Assembly (NCBI GenBank): GCA_039105265.1
Contig: JAPFFF010000006.1
Coordinates: 3,038,001-3,102,000, forward strand
DNA: 64,000 bases
Direction of reading: 5' to 3'
From: Tritrichomonas musculus
Lineage: Eukaryota > Parabasalia > Tritrichomonadida > Tritrichomonadidae
Part shown: piece after piece, positions 31,547 through 42,529 of the stretch
How positions within the stretch are numbered: the stretch's first letter is position 1
Layout of the letters: each line of letters opens with the position of its first letter
Notes under the pieces: generated by a model
Databases searched by the model: none
What the model saw: the letters and a program-made list of their open reading frames with translations, nothing else
What the model was told of the DNA's origin: nothing
Translations under genes and position numbers: made by a program

Positions 31547-32341
31547 ATGCCTCCAAAATTTTCTGATGAAATTACAGCTTTATTTCGAGCACGGCCTAAA
31601 CTAAGATTTATTAAACCGCAGGAAAGTACTATCCCACGACCTTACGAAGGCGTTTCTAAATACCTTAAACTTGCAAAAAAAATTGAAGTGAAAGAGGATC
31701 CTAATCCTCCTTTTTTACCAATAAATGAAGCTCGAATAAAACGCAGGCAGCAGCGTGTAGCAGCTAATGAAGCTAAAGTTGCCATTGGGATTAAAAATTA
31801 CCATCCAAAAGAAAATAAAGATGCAACGCCTAATGCGAATAAAACAATGTTTATATGCAATGTTCCACAAGATATTACTGAGGATCAAATTAAGTTTGAA
31901 TTAAAAGCGTTTGGCCCCGTGTCATGTGTAAAATTTCCTGTTGATATAATTACTGGAAAAAGAAAAAATTACTGTTTTGCGGAATATGAATATGAAAAAT
32001 CATTCAAAAACGCGATGCAACAAGGAACTAGATTATATTTTAATAATCAAAAAATGATAGTTGATAAAGAAAGAGGACGGACAGAGCCAGGATGGCTGCC
32101 TCGGCGTCTTGGAGGCGGAATTGGAGCCATATCAAGGCGTTATGCACTTCCTGTAAATGTACTCAAGGCTAGAACTTGTAAGAAATTGCGTCGTTCTACA
32201 TATAAATGGGGAAAGAAATATCGTGGAGCAATGAGAGAAGCTTCTCGAAAGAAAGATGAACTTATTGGTATTAACCGAGAAAGTGTAAGAAAAGAAAGAA
32301 GAAAAAAGAAAATTTTACAAAAAAACAACCAATTCAGATAG
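31547..32341 (+). CDS. U1 small nuclear ribonucleoprotein 70 kDa homologue (U1-70K)
   Basis: 264 residues. The N-terminus ITALFRARPKLRFIKP and the basic stretch EARIKRRQQRVAANEAK (61-77) correspond to the U1-70K N-terminal arm that contacts U1 core proteins. An RRM spans about 99-175, with RNP2 MFICNV (101-106) and RNP1 KNYCFAEY (140-147). The block VDKERGRTEPGWLPRRLGGG (172-191) is the family signature directly after the RRM. The protein should bind stem-loop I of U1 snRNA and act in 5' splice-site recognition. The C-terminus is Lys/Arg-rich but lacks the long RS repeats of animal proteins, so the protein is short. It is convergent with the lyase fusion gene about 290 bp downstream. A U1 protein implies that introns exist in this genome although none was seen here. 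Confidence 0.92.
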   Translation: MPPKFSDEITALFRARPKLRFIKPQESTIPRPYEGVSKYLKLAKKIEVKEDPNPPFLPINEARIKRRQQRVAANEAKVAIGIKNYHPKENKDATPNANKTMFICNVPQDITEDQIKFELKAFGPVSCVKFPVDIITGKRKNYCFAEYEYEKSFKNAMQQGTRLYFNNQKMIVDKERGRTEPGWLPRRLGGGIGAISRRYALPVNVLKARTCKKLRRSTYKWGKKYRGAMREASRKKDELIGINRESVRKERRKKKILQKNNQFR

Positions 32342-32632
32342 TTATAAAAAAAGAGAAGCGAATTTTGCAGATTATGTTTGATCATAATTTGAAATAATAT
32401 TATTTGACTTCAATAAATGTATTTATTTCCACGATTTTTTCCTCTTATGTAAATAAATTTACGCAATATGTTTTGTTTATTTGCTCCTCAAGCTAATATT
32501 TGAAATGATAATAATCTGAACCGGAAAGAATATCAATATTAAACAAGTATTTAAAGCAATGGCTTAAAATTTATATTTTTAATTAATATTTTATAGAAAG
32601 AGAGAAAAAAACTGAAAGATAACTATTAAAAT

Positions 32633-34219
32633 TTATTTAAGGCCATATTTCTTTTCAGCATCATCAATCATTTCCTTTGCTTGTCTGATGATTTCCATAT
32701 CTTCTTCAGTGTGCCTAACAAGAGGTGCTCTAACATCACCACAATCTAAACCACACTGAATCTTGATAACTTCTTTCATTACAGAATACAAGTTTCCATG
32801 AGCCTCAAGATATTTATATATAATTCTGCAAATATCATTTTGTATATTCATTGCGGTTGTATTATCTGTTGATGAAGAGAGAACGCATTCGTATGCTTTA
32901 ACAAACAATTTTGGCATTGATGCATATGTGCCACCAATGCATCCATTTGCTCCAATAATAAGTCCTGATACAAGTTGCTCATCTGGGCCATTAAAAACAA
33001 TAAATTTGTCATCAACTTGATCTCCATATCGTTCCATTGCAACTTCACGCCACATCTGAATATCTTGAGTAGGAACTGATGAGTTCTTAACTCCAATTAA
33101 TGTATTAGGGCAGTTATCAAACATTGTCCTTAAAAGAGATTTTGTTAAATTGACACCAGCAAGTTGTGGAATATTATATATGATAAATGGAGTGGCTGGT
33201 GCTGCTTTTGAAATGCTTGTCCAATAATCAGCAATGCTATATTCAGGTAAATGGAAATAAATTGGAGGAATTGATGCAATTGCATCAACATGATTCTCTT
33301 GCGCATGGCGTGCAAGTTCTTGTGAGTCTTTAGTATTATTGCATCCGACATGGGCAATGATGGTTTTGTTAAAGTTGGCATTTGCTTCAACAACCCATTC
33401 AAGAACTTTCTTCTTTTCTTCAACTGTTTGATAAATTCCTTCGCCAGATGAACCACCAACGTAAAGTCCAACAATTCCGTTTATTCCGAAAAGATATCTT
33501 GCAAGTGCAACAGTTCGATCATGATCAACCTGGCCATTATCATCGTAGCAAGCGTAAAAAGCAGGAATAACGCCTTTAAATTTAGATAAATCGAAATCAT
33601 TCTTTGGTGGGCGATAAACACTTTTTTCTAAGAGTGGCTTTAAACTTAAGTTAGAATTTAAGTCCATTCCTTGAAGTTCATCAAGAATCTTTGTAAATGT
33701 TGGACGTTGTGAAGGACTTTTATTTAAACATCTAAGATATAGACTTGCATATGAATGAGGAATATAAGAAGGTACCCTTGTGTATTCTGAACGTCTGCTT
33801 GTTTCGTTAGAAGGTTTCTTTGAGAAAATTTCATCAAGGAGGAGTCCGAAACAGAAAATATCTGTTTTTGAATCTGAAGAATTTTCTTGCTGGCTTTCTG
33901 TAGCCTTATGTTCTCCATTTGCAAAATTGCGTGATTTTTTAAAGTTAATTATCGAAATATTTCCGTTTTGGCCAATGATGATATTTGAATCTGTTAAATC
34001 CATATGTGCGCATGCATGATCATGCAAATGCTTCATTCCAGCAGCAATTCCGATAAGAATTTGATGAACATTGTTGCTATCAATATTAGATAAAATATTG
34101 CGAAGAGTTAGGCGTGAAAAGGATTCCTTTGGTGAACTAACTAATGTTACTGTTGCAGCACGATCAGACGCAACGGACACTTGAAATTCAAATGAAGATG
34201 AGTCGGTAATTTGTTGCAT
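32633..34219 (-). CDS. Pseudokinase-N-acetylneuraminate lyase fusion protein
   Basis: 528 residues in one uninterrupted frame. Residues about 30-185 resemble only a kinase C-lobe: GIAAGMKHLH, a catalytic loop HMDLTDSN (72-79; HRD changed to HMD, loop Lys to Thr), INFKK (91-95) where DFG should be, DIFCFGLLLDEI, and a terminal RCLNKSPSQRPTFTKIL. There is no glycine loop or ATP-binding Lys, so phosphotransfer is not expected. Residues about 215-528 are a complete DapA/NanA barrel: GGSSGEG (255-261), catalytic Tyr348 in FIIYNIP, and Schiff-base Lys378 in IGVKNSS. N-acetylneuraminate lyase splits sialic acid into N-acetylmannosamine and pyruvate. Trichomonad lyases are known as transfers from Pasteurellaceae-like bacteria. 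Dihydrodipicolinate synthase is the alternative but less likely. The stop is in a TAAA context. Confidence 0.85.
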   Translation of the reverse strand: MQQITDSSSFEFQVSVASDRAATVTLVSSPKESFSRLTLRNILSNIDSNNVHQILIGIAAGMKHLHDHACAHMDLTDSNIIIGQNGNISIINFKKSRNFANGEHKATESQQENSSDSKTDIFCFGLLLDEIFSKKPSNETSRRSEYTRVPSYIPHSYASLYLRCLNKSPSQRPTFTKILDELQGMDLNSNLSLKPLLEKSVYRPPKNDFDLSKFKGVIPAFYACYDDNGQVDHDRTVALARYLFGINGIVGLYVGGSSGEGIYQTVEEKKKVLEWVVEANANFNKTIIAHVGCNNTKDSQELARHAQENHVDAIASIPPIYFHLPEYSIADYWTSISKAAPATPFIIYNIPQLAGVNLTKSLLRTMFDNCPNTLIGVKNSSVPTQDIQMWREVAMERYGDQVDDKFIVFNGPDEQLVSGLIIGANGCIGGTYASMPKLFVKAYECVLSSSTDNTTAMNIQNDICRIIYKYLEAHGNLYSVMKEVIKIQCGLDCGDVRAPLVRHTEEDMEIIRQAKEMIDDAEKKYGLK

Positions 34220-34235
34220 TTGTTTAACTACACAA

Positions 34236-34241
34236 TAGTGA
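34236..34241 (-). promoter_or_regulatory. Putative Initiator of the pseudokinase-lyase gene
   Basis: TCACTA on the minus strand, with +1 twenty bases before the ATG at 34219. It supports the ATG used here as the true start, without a missing upstream kinase N-lobe exon. Confidence 0.5.
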
Positions 34242-34923
34242 TATTAAAATTCTATTGTTCCTTTTAACAAACTAACAACAATAAGATTTGAATTTAAAAA
34301 AAAAACAAATATTGAATAGTTTATTTCCAAAAAATAGAATTTTTATTTTCAAATATACTTATAATTTCTAAGTATTTTATGGTTTTAGAAAATGTTTTTT
34401 TATTGAAATGTTCATCAATATAATATTAATATTAAAATTCAAATGTATAATATTAAATTTTAATATTTTCACAGATTTATTGTAGTTTTTATCAATATCG
34501 TTTATATTGACTTTTTAAATCATGCTATTTCAATAATATCCAAACTTAAAATTACATAATAAATACATTGCTATTTAGTAAAATGCATATTTCAAATTAT
34601 AAAAAATCTTCATAAGATAGGAATAGGATTTTATGTTTTTATGGCCAAATATCATATCAAAATAAATTTAAAGTTACAAACATCAATAGTATTTTGAATG
34701 AAATCCTTGTGACAGACTCCAAATACTACTGATGGCAAGTGAGAACTATGTTCATTTTATATGATGAACAAGTGTTTATCTATTCAATAATATATGAAAT
34801 TATTGATAATTAAATAATCTTTAAAACAAAAGGACAGCTATCGATAAAATTGTAAATAAAATAATAACAATGATTTATTACATAAACAAAAAGCAAACAA
34901 TATTAAAAAATACAATCAAATAA
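34242..34923. other. AT-rich intergenic DNA, nothing recognised
   Basis: Separates two minus-strand genes. No ORF, repeat or RNA gene was recognised. Confidence 0.5.
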
Positions 34924-36147
34924 TCATTCTTCTATAATTTGCAAGTGGCTTTGCGCAAAAATATTATTAGGTATTTTAGGAAAATTATAGTGCGTTTTTT
35001 GCCTTGTTGCAATTGGGGATAATCCTTGATGAATTGGCTTGAGAATGCTTCTTTGACCTAAAACTGGTTTTCGTACCAAATTCATTGAAGGCGCCGGCTG
35101 TTTACTAATAGTAGCTAAAGATGAACTTCTTACTCGAAGTTTTGGCAAGCATGATATTAATGATTCTGTTTTGATTGGATCAGAAATATTTAAAGGAACT
35201 ATTTGATCAAAGCCATCAAAAGGAGAATAAATCCCACAATCAGACCTTTCTGAATTTTGAGCAGATGCTGATGATAATTCTTCGATTGAAGGTGGATTTA
35301 ATGGGGGTAGTGGAAGATCAATTGGCGAAATATTTTTTGGTAGAGATTTCTTCTTTGCTAATTGCATCCATGGATGATTTAAAATTTCAGAAACTGTAAA
35401 TCTTTCATTTGGATCAACCCTAATTAAATTGTATATCAAATTTTGGCATTCAAGAGAAACGTAAGAAGGTATTTTGAATTCCGCTTTTAAAATCTGTCTA
35501 AGCATCTGTGAAGTATTTGTAATGTTCCATGGATGCTCACCAGTTATCATTTCGTATAAGATAACACCCATAGACCAGACATCACTTTTTCTACCATCAT
35601 ATTGAATTCTGCATAAACATTCAGGTGAGCAGTATGATGGCGAACCGCAAAATGTTTTCATAAGTGAAGTCTCGTTGATATACCCGCAGAGGCCAAAATC
35701 ACTGATTTTTACATATGGAAATTTATCAATAAGTATATTTTCTGGCTTTAAATCACGATGAGCAACTCCAAAAGAATGGCAATAATTAAGAGCTTCTGTA
35801 ATCTGCTTGAAAATGAAAGATGCGGTAATTTCATCAAGTTTATCATTGTTACAAATATAATCAAAAAGTTCACCTCCATTGCAATGATCTAAAATAAGAT
35901 AAAAATTTTTGTCATCAAAGAAAAAATCATGTAACGCAACAAGGCAAGGATGGCGAAGGAAAGCCATTGCATTAATTTCGCGTTGAATAGCTGCGTTGTC
36001 TCCTTCATCAACCAACTTCTCTTTTGGGTACGCTTTGAGTGCGTAAACTTCATTGTTCAATCGATTTTTAACCTTATATACTTTAGAAAATGAACCTTCC
36101 CCAAGCTCTTCGAGTATTTGATAGTTATTAAGTGAAGATGCTGACAT
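34924..36147 (-). CDS. AMPK/SNF1-like (CAMK group) serine/threonine kinase
   Basis: 407 residues. The kinase domain spans about 9-262: glycine loop GEGSFSKVY (16-24), Lys38 in YALKAY, GGELFDYI, HRDLKPEN with Asp132, DFG Asp150, the activation loop MKTFCGSPSYCSPE with phosphorylatable Thr165, SDVWSMGVILYEM, and an ending with HPWMQLA. The CGSPSYCSPE pattern and helix style are those of the CAMKL family (AMPK, SNF1, MARK, BRSK). All catalytic residues are present. The C-terminal 140 residues are Ser/Pro-rich and show no recognisable UBA or KA1 domain. Upstream activation by a kinase acting on Thr165 is expected from the family. Promoter motifs are not obvious. Confidence 0.92.
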   Translation of the reverse strand: MSASSLNNYQILEELGEGSFSKVYKVKNRLNNEVYALKAYPKEKLVDEGDNAAIQREINAMAFLRHPCLVALHDFFFDDKNFYLILDHCNGGELFDYICNNDKLDEITASFIFKQITEALNYCHSFGVAHRDLKPENILIDKFPYVKISDFGLCGYINETSLMKTFCGSPSYCSPECLCRIQYDGRKSDVWSMGVILYEMITGEHPWNITNTSQMLRQILKAEFKIPSYVSLECQNLIYNLIRVDPNERFTVSEILNHPWMQLAKKKSLPKNISPIDLPLPPLNPPSIEELSSASAQNSERSDCGIYSPFDGFDQIVPLNISDPIKTESLISCLPKLRVRSSSLATISKQPAPSMNLVRKPVLGQRSILKPIHQGLSPIATRQKTHYNFPKIPNNIFAQSHLQIIEE

Positions 36148-36965
36148 CTGCTTAGGGGGATATTGAATTTTATCAAAATTTAAATATAACGATTTTTCAA
36201 TTTTGGATCTATCAAAATTTTGTGATTTTCTTTTGAAAATAAAATTATTTCAAATGTTCTACTTTTTATATCATTGGTCTATAGAAAAGTTATTTGAATA
36301 TTTTATTCATGAATAAAATTCTTTGAATATATAAATGTTAAAAAAAATGATATAGTTTTCCTAATATTATTAGGCTAATAGCCATTTGAATATTTTTTAG
36401 AAAATAGAGAATATTTTTTCACAATCTCAATCACTACAAAAAAAGGTCTAGATTTCTATTCAATCATGAAGGAAGAGCGACCATTTTGCGACTTTTTGGG
36501 AGGCCGATTTTGAATGTCTATTTGGCTATAAAAAATCGATATTTTTTTATCGAAAAAAAGATATTAAAATATATAATATTTTTAAATAAATACCTATGTT
36601 TTTTTAATTGAAATCTTGATTTTTATTTGGAATTATAAACTTTGTTTTTTAATTTTCGCGTGTAAACTTACGGTTTCTAAGAATTTATTTCAAATATTGA
36701 ATGATTTATTTTTATACAAGGGACTCCACAAAGGTACTCAAACTCTATTTTTTTGGACAATACCTTTTCTATATTAGTTAATTATTTTGTAAATACTCAT
36801 ATTTATATATATTTAATAATATTAAGATTTTATCTAATAATTTCCAGTATAAAAAGAAATTTAGTTTTCTCAAATTTTGATTAGTTTACAATTATTCTAA
36901 ATTGAAAAAGTTTTAAAATGATTGTTTTAGATGTTTGAATAAAAAATCTTTTTGATGAATATTTT
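36148..36965. other. AT-rich intergenic DNA
   Basis: No gene seen. A small GC-richer patch near 36470-36520 (AAGAGCGACC, GGGAGGCCG) may be a mobile-element remnant. This opens a gene-free block of more than 10 kb. Confidence 0.5.
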
Positions 36966-36969
36966 TTAA

Positions 36970-39900
36970 GGTACAAATCCAATACGTTATTTATTTGACC
37001 TGTGAACGTTTATTTTTTGTGAAAAGCGACCCCTCGGAAAAAGTTTGAATTTGAATAGTGTCAGATTTGTGATTCTGAACTTTATTTTATAAGGTGAAAA
37101 AAAACGAATAATCCAGTTACAGAGTTTCTATTAAATTTAATAGATATTTGTATGTTTAAAAGTGTTTTATCGTATTATTAAACGTTTTTAAATATAATAG
37201 TATGATTTAATATAAAAATATTTCAAGATATTTTAATTTAAAACTTCTAATAATTTTATTTCAAATATATTATTTTCAGTTAATTTCAATTGAAAAATAA
37301 AAAATAATTATTCAAAAATAAAATATTTAAATTGTTTTGTTCTCTCGTATATTTCTTTATCATTAACAAATTAATTTAATTATATATATTTATGTATTTA
37401 TTATATGAATAAATCATGTTTTATACTTAAATATAAATATAATACATGCAATATAAAAATATTTTTGTAAAAGATTACTAACCATTTTTTTGAAATAAAA
37501 TTGAAATAATAAAAGGTAACTCGATTTGGCGGTTATTGAATTTTCTTACTTTGCATTACAAATATAATAATTAATTAGTATATTATATTTAAACCATTTT
37601 TCATTAGATAGGAATAAGATCTATCGTAGGAAAATTTGTATATTTGTATTTTAAAAATTTAATTGAAAAATCGAGGTTTTTGAATTTAAACGTATAAGAT
37701 GAATTCAAATCCTTATTTTAAAATTTGAGAGAAAGTGATAAAATAAGGATTTTTCTCTTTCATTTTTAGATTTTCGATTCTAAGGGGAAAATATGTTTAA
37801 ATATAGAAAATATATGATATATAAAATTAATAATATTTCTACTTTCTTAAAATATTAATGTCTTAATGATCATTTTTTATTCATTGATCATTGAATATTG
37901 AATGAGTATTGAAAATTGAATGTTATAGTTTTTATCTAATCAATATTGGATAAATTCATAAAATAATTTGTTTACTTAAAAAGTTTAAAAAAAATTCATC
38001 GTGTAGTTTTTCTAATTCAAAAATTAAATAATTACTCAAAAACTCTCAAATGATTTCAATAATCTATAACAAAAAATAAAATTAAAAAAAATTTTTTTCT
38101 ACATATTTTTTTATTTTTCATTTTGACTAAACCCTACGATACTTTTTTAATTTGTTTATATCTTTAAAATCCTTTTTTGATGTGTAATATATTCATCCAT
38201 AGAGTTCATATGAAACGATCTTTTAAGAAAGAAATATGTTGAGAGAATATCAATAAACCAATTAGCTTGAAACCTAAAGGGTCGAAAATCTTATCAAAAC
38301 AAATTTATGCTTAATATCAAAAAGAAAGTTTATAAGTTTTTGGGAAAAAATAATCCGATACCATTCTAGAGTTCTTTTTTATTTTTTGGTAACGTACAAA
38401 AATAACCGTTTCGATTTACCTTTAAATAATATTGAAATAATACTTTTCTTTTTCATATTTCTATAAGTTCAAGGACGGACTTTTCGTCATTTAATTTCTT
38501 GATAACAAATTAATATATTTATATGTTTTTGTTTAAGCTTATATTAAAGAATATTTTAAAAAAATTAATTGTAAATTTCAAGATATATTAAAAATAAAAT
38601 TAGAAAATAACGGATTATTTCATTTTATAAAATATAATAAATCTTTTTAATTTTTTGATGAAAAATGACAGTTTATCCATTTAATGATGTTAATAATTTA
38701 ATTTATTACTAATATATTAGCATGAATAAATGATTTATATTTATAAAGTTTATTTTCATAAAGAGATAAATATAGATAATAATACTGTTATTTCAAACAA
38801 ATTTCCCTCAAAATTTTCTTCATTCACCTCTCATTTTTCATAAATGTATGGAATGTTTTTTGAAATACTTTTATCTTTTTATATAGCAAATATTGATCGG
38901 TAACATTGAATATTCATATCATACTTATGATATATTATATATATTTAACTTTATAGACCAATTAATTTTTTCTCATCAAAATGGAATATCTGCATGATAC
39001 CATCATATATGTGCATTTGCATTTTCTTAACATATGTTTTATTGTTTTTGAATGCTAGTTTGTATTTTATATCACTTATTATTTCACTAATTATGAAGAT
39101 ATTATAAATTAAATTTACGACTAAAAAAAATGTGATTTTTCTGGAGAGATTGGCTTAACCGTTTAACATAATTTTCGGATATGTTATTATATAATAAAAT
39201 TAATGGTTTTTTATCGAGGCAAAGAAACTTGATATAGCCATTAAAAAAAGATAAAAATGTTTGAAAACCAAATCCTCTCAAATAAACGTCTATTTTATTT
39301 TAATATTCATTTTTTTGAATAAGCACGTTTTTTGGTTCTCACAAAAAATCTTGAATTTTCTGGAAAGACTGGAATAATATTACAAGCTCTAAACAACATA
39401 TGCCTTATAATATAAAATATAATGAGGTTTTACCGAGCGAATTAGGTTAAATATGTTTCTATTTTAGGATATTTATGTTTGCATAAAGTTTAACATAAAA
39501 GCTCTTCAAATATTTTGTGAGTATAAAATTTGGATTATTTGTTTTTATCTTATTAAAACAATTTCTTTAATAGAATTTATATCAAATATAAATTCAAAAT
39601 ATGATAAAATAATCATAAAATAAAACACAAAAATTATTTACATATAAATACATATATAATTATAAATCTCCAAATGCATTCAAAATTAAAAACTCATCCA
39701 TAATTCAAAGGTATAAAAATATTTTGATAAAGCATTCATAAATAATTGTATGAGCTATTTTAATTTCTCATTATTAATGAAAATAATGATAGATTTTTAT
39801 TTTCTCAAATTATTGTATGTAATCATTCAATAAAATTAATAACATTTTATTGAAATTAAAATCATAGTTTAAATTTCCAATATCTTATTTAATTTTTCAA

Positions 39901-40973
39901 ACTCTAAATTATAATTAATAATTATATATATAACATTTTATATTCATTCATATTTCCAATGTACAATAAATTTTTATTGATTTACATAATGGATTACTTG
40001 AATCATATTTTTGAATACTTAATAGTTTTTATTTATTCAATTTATATATTTTGCATATATCTCACAATAAAATTTAAATATAATATTTTATGGCTATTAT
40101 AATAATATAAAATTCAATATAAAAACATATTATAAAATATGATGATTTAAAAACCACTAGTTATTTCTATTTCGTTTTTTTCGAGTTTCCATACATTTTT
40201 TTTCATCGAATCTTATCAAATCTTCATCATATAAAATAGATAATTTATCAAAAAGTTATTATTTGATTATAAAATATCTTTTTTCCTACATTACAAAATT
40301 TATCAAAATATTTAAATATAAATTTAATATTATAAATTTAACAATTTAACCAAATATAAGCAATGAAATACTACTCTGTTTTAAAAAGTTAAAATCAACA
40401 TTTTAAAACTAATATATCTCCATTCATAATCATAAATACTTTTATATTATTATGAATATTCAACAAATAAACATTTAATAAAAGAAATACTTTCTAAATA
40501 ATGAGATATAACAAGCTTTATAAGTTAACCTTTAAACATATATATGTCTGTTGATTTGCTATTGTATTGGACATCTCTACATATATATCTTAATTTTATC
40601 TATGAATATATAATTTTTTTCTATCTAATCAAGTTAATGCCCTTTTTCGATAATAATATTTTTATTAAAAATCAAAAAATACCTTGAATTTCGTAACATA
40701 CTAACATATTGGGAATATTAATTTCAATAAAAAAGCTAAATTCAAGATATATTCAGTTGATAAACAAATTTGAGTATTATTATTAAGAATTAATACATCA
40801 CGCTCAATATTTTTATTTACTATAATTTTTAAAAAGATTTTAATCATAAAAGATTCAAAAGGACCACTTTTTTTGTTTTATTTATATTGAAAACTTGAAA
40901 AATATCTATAATAAGCGACCATTTATAAATGTCAAAAAAAAAAGACGGCTATTTAACGTATTGGATTTGTACC
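36970..40973. mobile_element. TTAA-flanked 4-kb element, GGTAC ends
   Basis: GGTACAAATCCAATACGTTA at 36970-36989 recurs in exact inverse at 40954-40973. Both ends are preceded or followed by TTAA (36966-36969 and 40974-40977). A TTAA target suggests piggyBac-type cut-and-paste transposition, although the GG terminus is not the usual CCC. No transposase ORF exists. A related element is nested at about 37510-38424. The rest is AT-rich. Confidence 0.75.
37510..38424. mobile_element. Nested element related to the one at 17.2-18.4 kb
   Basis: Left end AAAAGGTAACTCGATTTGGC and right end complement of AAAGGTAAATCGAAACGG (ending about 38424) form imperfect inverted repeats. TTAA is kept on the right side only. 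GGCGGTTATTGAA and ATCTATCGTAGG inside the left part match the left part of the element at 17159-18371, so these are diverged copies of one family. Confidence 0.5.
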
Positions 40974-41301
40974 TTAAATAAATATATACATATAAATGTT
41001 TATATTAAGCTTGTAAATTTGGTGAAATAAACGTTTTTTGGGTTTTAAAAATCACCAAATATAACCATATTATTGTCAAATAAATTTTATTACCAAAAGT
41101 CATAAACCATTGAATTATTTGAAAGAGGAATTAAATGAGTTTTATCAAAAGTCATATTAATAATCGATAAGATTTTCTCAGTAAAAAAATGTTATTTTTT
41201 GAATATTACAAAATAATTGTATGATTTGTATAATATATCATATAAAATAATAATAAAAAGCTCAATTATATTGACGATGAAAAGCCAAATAACCGATTTC
41301 A

Positions 41302-41328
41302 CCAAAAGCCCAGGTCTTGGGCTTTTGG
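41302..41328. repeat. Perfect 11-bp hairpin
   Basis: CCAAAAGCCCA (41302-41312) pairs exactly with TGGGCTTTTGG (41318-41328) over a five-base loop GGTCT. A related sequence occurs near 44060-44080 (CACCAAGACCAGGTCTT). It is probably an end or hotspot of a dispersed element. Confidence 0.75.
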
Positions 41329-41597
41329 CGACAGCATTCAATTTTGAATAGTTTACATATATTTTGGAGATCACCAAAACGGTTTTTTTGGCGATGGTGA
41401 TTTGTAAAGCTTTCAAAATATCATATATAAAATAAAAAAAAAAATAAGATATAAATATATAATAAAATCAATAAAAGCATTTTTTCAATTGAAAATAAAT
41501 TTTTTTTCATTTATATTTTAAATATATACCGATATAAAATGTATTTAAAATATTAATAGTATTTATATTTTTATGAATATTTATGGGAATTATTTAT

Positions 41598-41695
41598 GTG
41601 CACCCAAAATGCACCCCGGCCAAATAGGTATTCAAAAAATGCACCCCAAATCGGTTTTGCACCCAAATTTTATTATTGCACCTATTTTGCACCCA
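41598..41695 (+). repeat. Cluster of six TGCACC(C) motifs
   Basis: GTGCACCC, ATGCACCCC twice, TTGCACCC, TTGCACCT and TTGCACCC occur within about 100 bp, spaced irregularly and set in AAAT-rich spacers. Nothing comparable was noticed elsewhere. It may be the subterminal motif array of a transposon or a protein-binding cluster. Confidence 0.6.
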
Positions 41696-42216
41696 AATAA
41701 ACTAAATAAAAAGTGGCTTGCTTATACAAAATTTTTCTATCTTCATTTCTAACTTTTTTGGCTCAAAATCCTTTATAAAGTATTTTATTTCTGGTAATTT
41801 GCTTTGTTTGCCGTGGAATCGATTGTTCTGTCTCTTTTTCATCCTTTTTTTTGCAAATATTCAAATATTATATAATTTTCATAATAATTCAATTTATTGG
41901 TTTAAAATGGTTGTTTATAATATACTTAATTATTCTGTCATATGAAAATTTAGAAGCTAGCTGAGAGTAAAAAAATATTTGTGTTTTAAAATTGTTATAA
42001 TCTACCTCAGAATATATTGAAAGAATAAAAAAAAATACATATTTTGAATACTCTGATTTGAATGCTCTCACAAAAATATAAAATTTGATATAAATATTAA
42101 TTTTAAACGGATTTTTAAAAATTTAAAACGATTTTCTTAAAGAACAAAGTGAGATTAATATCAAACAAAGATGCAGAATGAGGCTTGATATTATAAATTT
42201 ATTTTAGTATAATAAT

Positions 42217-42450
42217 TTTTTTGTTTTTTCAATCTTTTTTAAAACGATCAACTTAAAAGTACTCAAAAAAGAAAAAGATCAATTAAATTATTAATAAATC
42301 ATTATTTAGATATAAATTGTTATAACCTTTTTTTTGTTTTTTCAATTTTTTTTTATATAATTTAAAACGATCAACTTAAAAATACTCAAAAAAGAAAAAG
42401 ATCAATTAAATTATTTATAAATCATTATTTAGATATAAATTGTTATAACC
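42217..42450. repeat. Tandem duplication, 123-bp period
   Basis: The unit containing AACGATCAACTTAAAA, GAAAAAGATCAATTAAATTA and TATAAATTGTTATAACC occurs twice (about 42217-42327 and 42328-42450), with a few substitutions and a small indel in the T-rich part. Confidence 0.85.
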
Positions 42451-42529
42451 TTTTTTTTCTTTTTTTTAAGTTGATTCGTAAATTGAATTTTTTATTTAAT
42501 CAAATATCATTTAATCATTTTATTTAATA

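Larger units (their letters stand above)
40978..42200. other. AT-rich intergenic DNA with CACCAAAA and TGCACCC motifs
   Basis: No gene seen. Motifs of the type CACCAAAA or CGCCAAAA recur between 41050 and 41400 around the hairpin at 41302. A cluster of TGCACCC motifs lies at 41598-41695. Both are listed separately. Confidence 0.5.
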
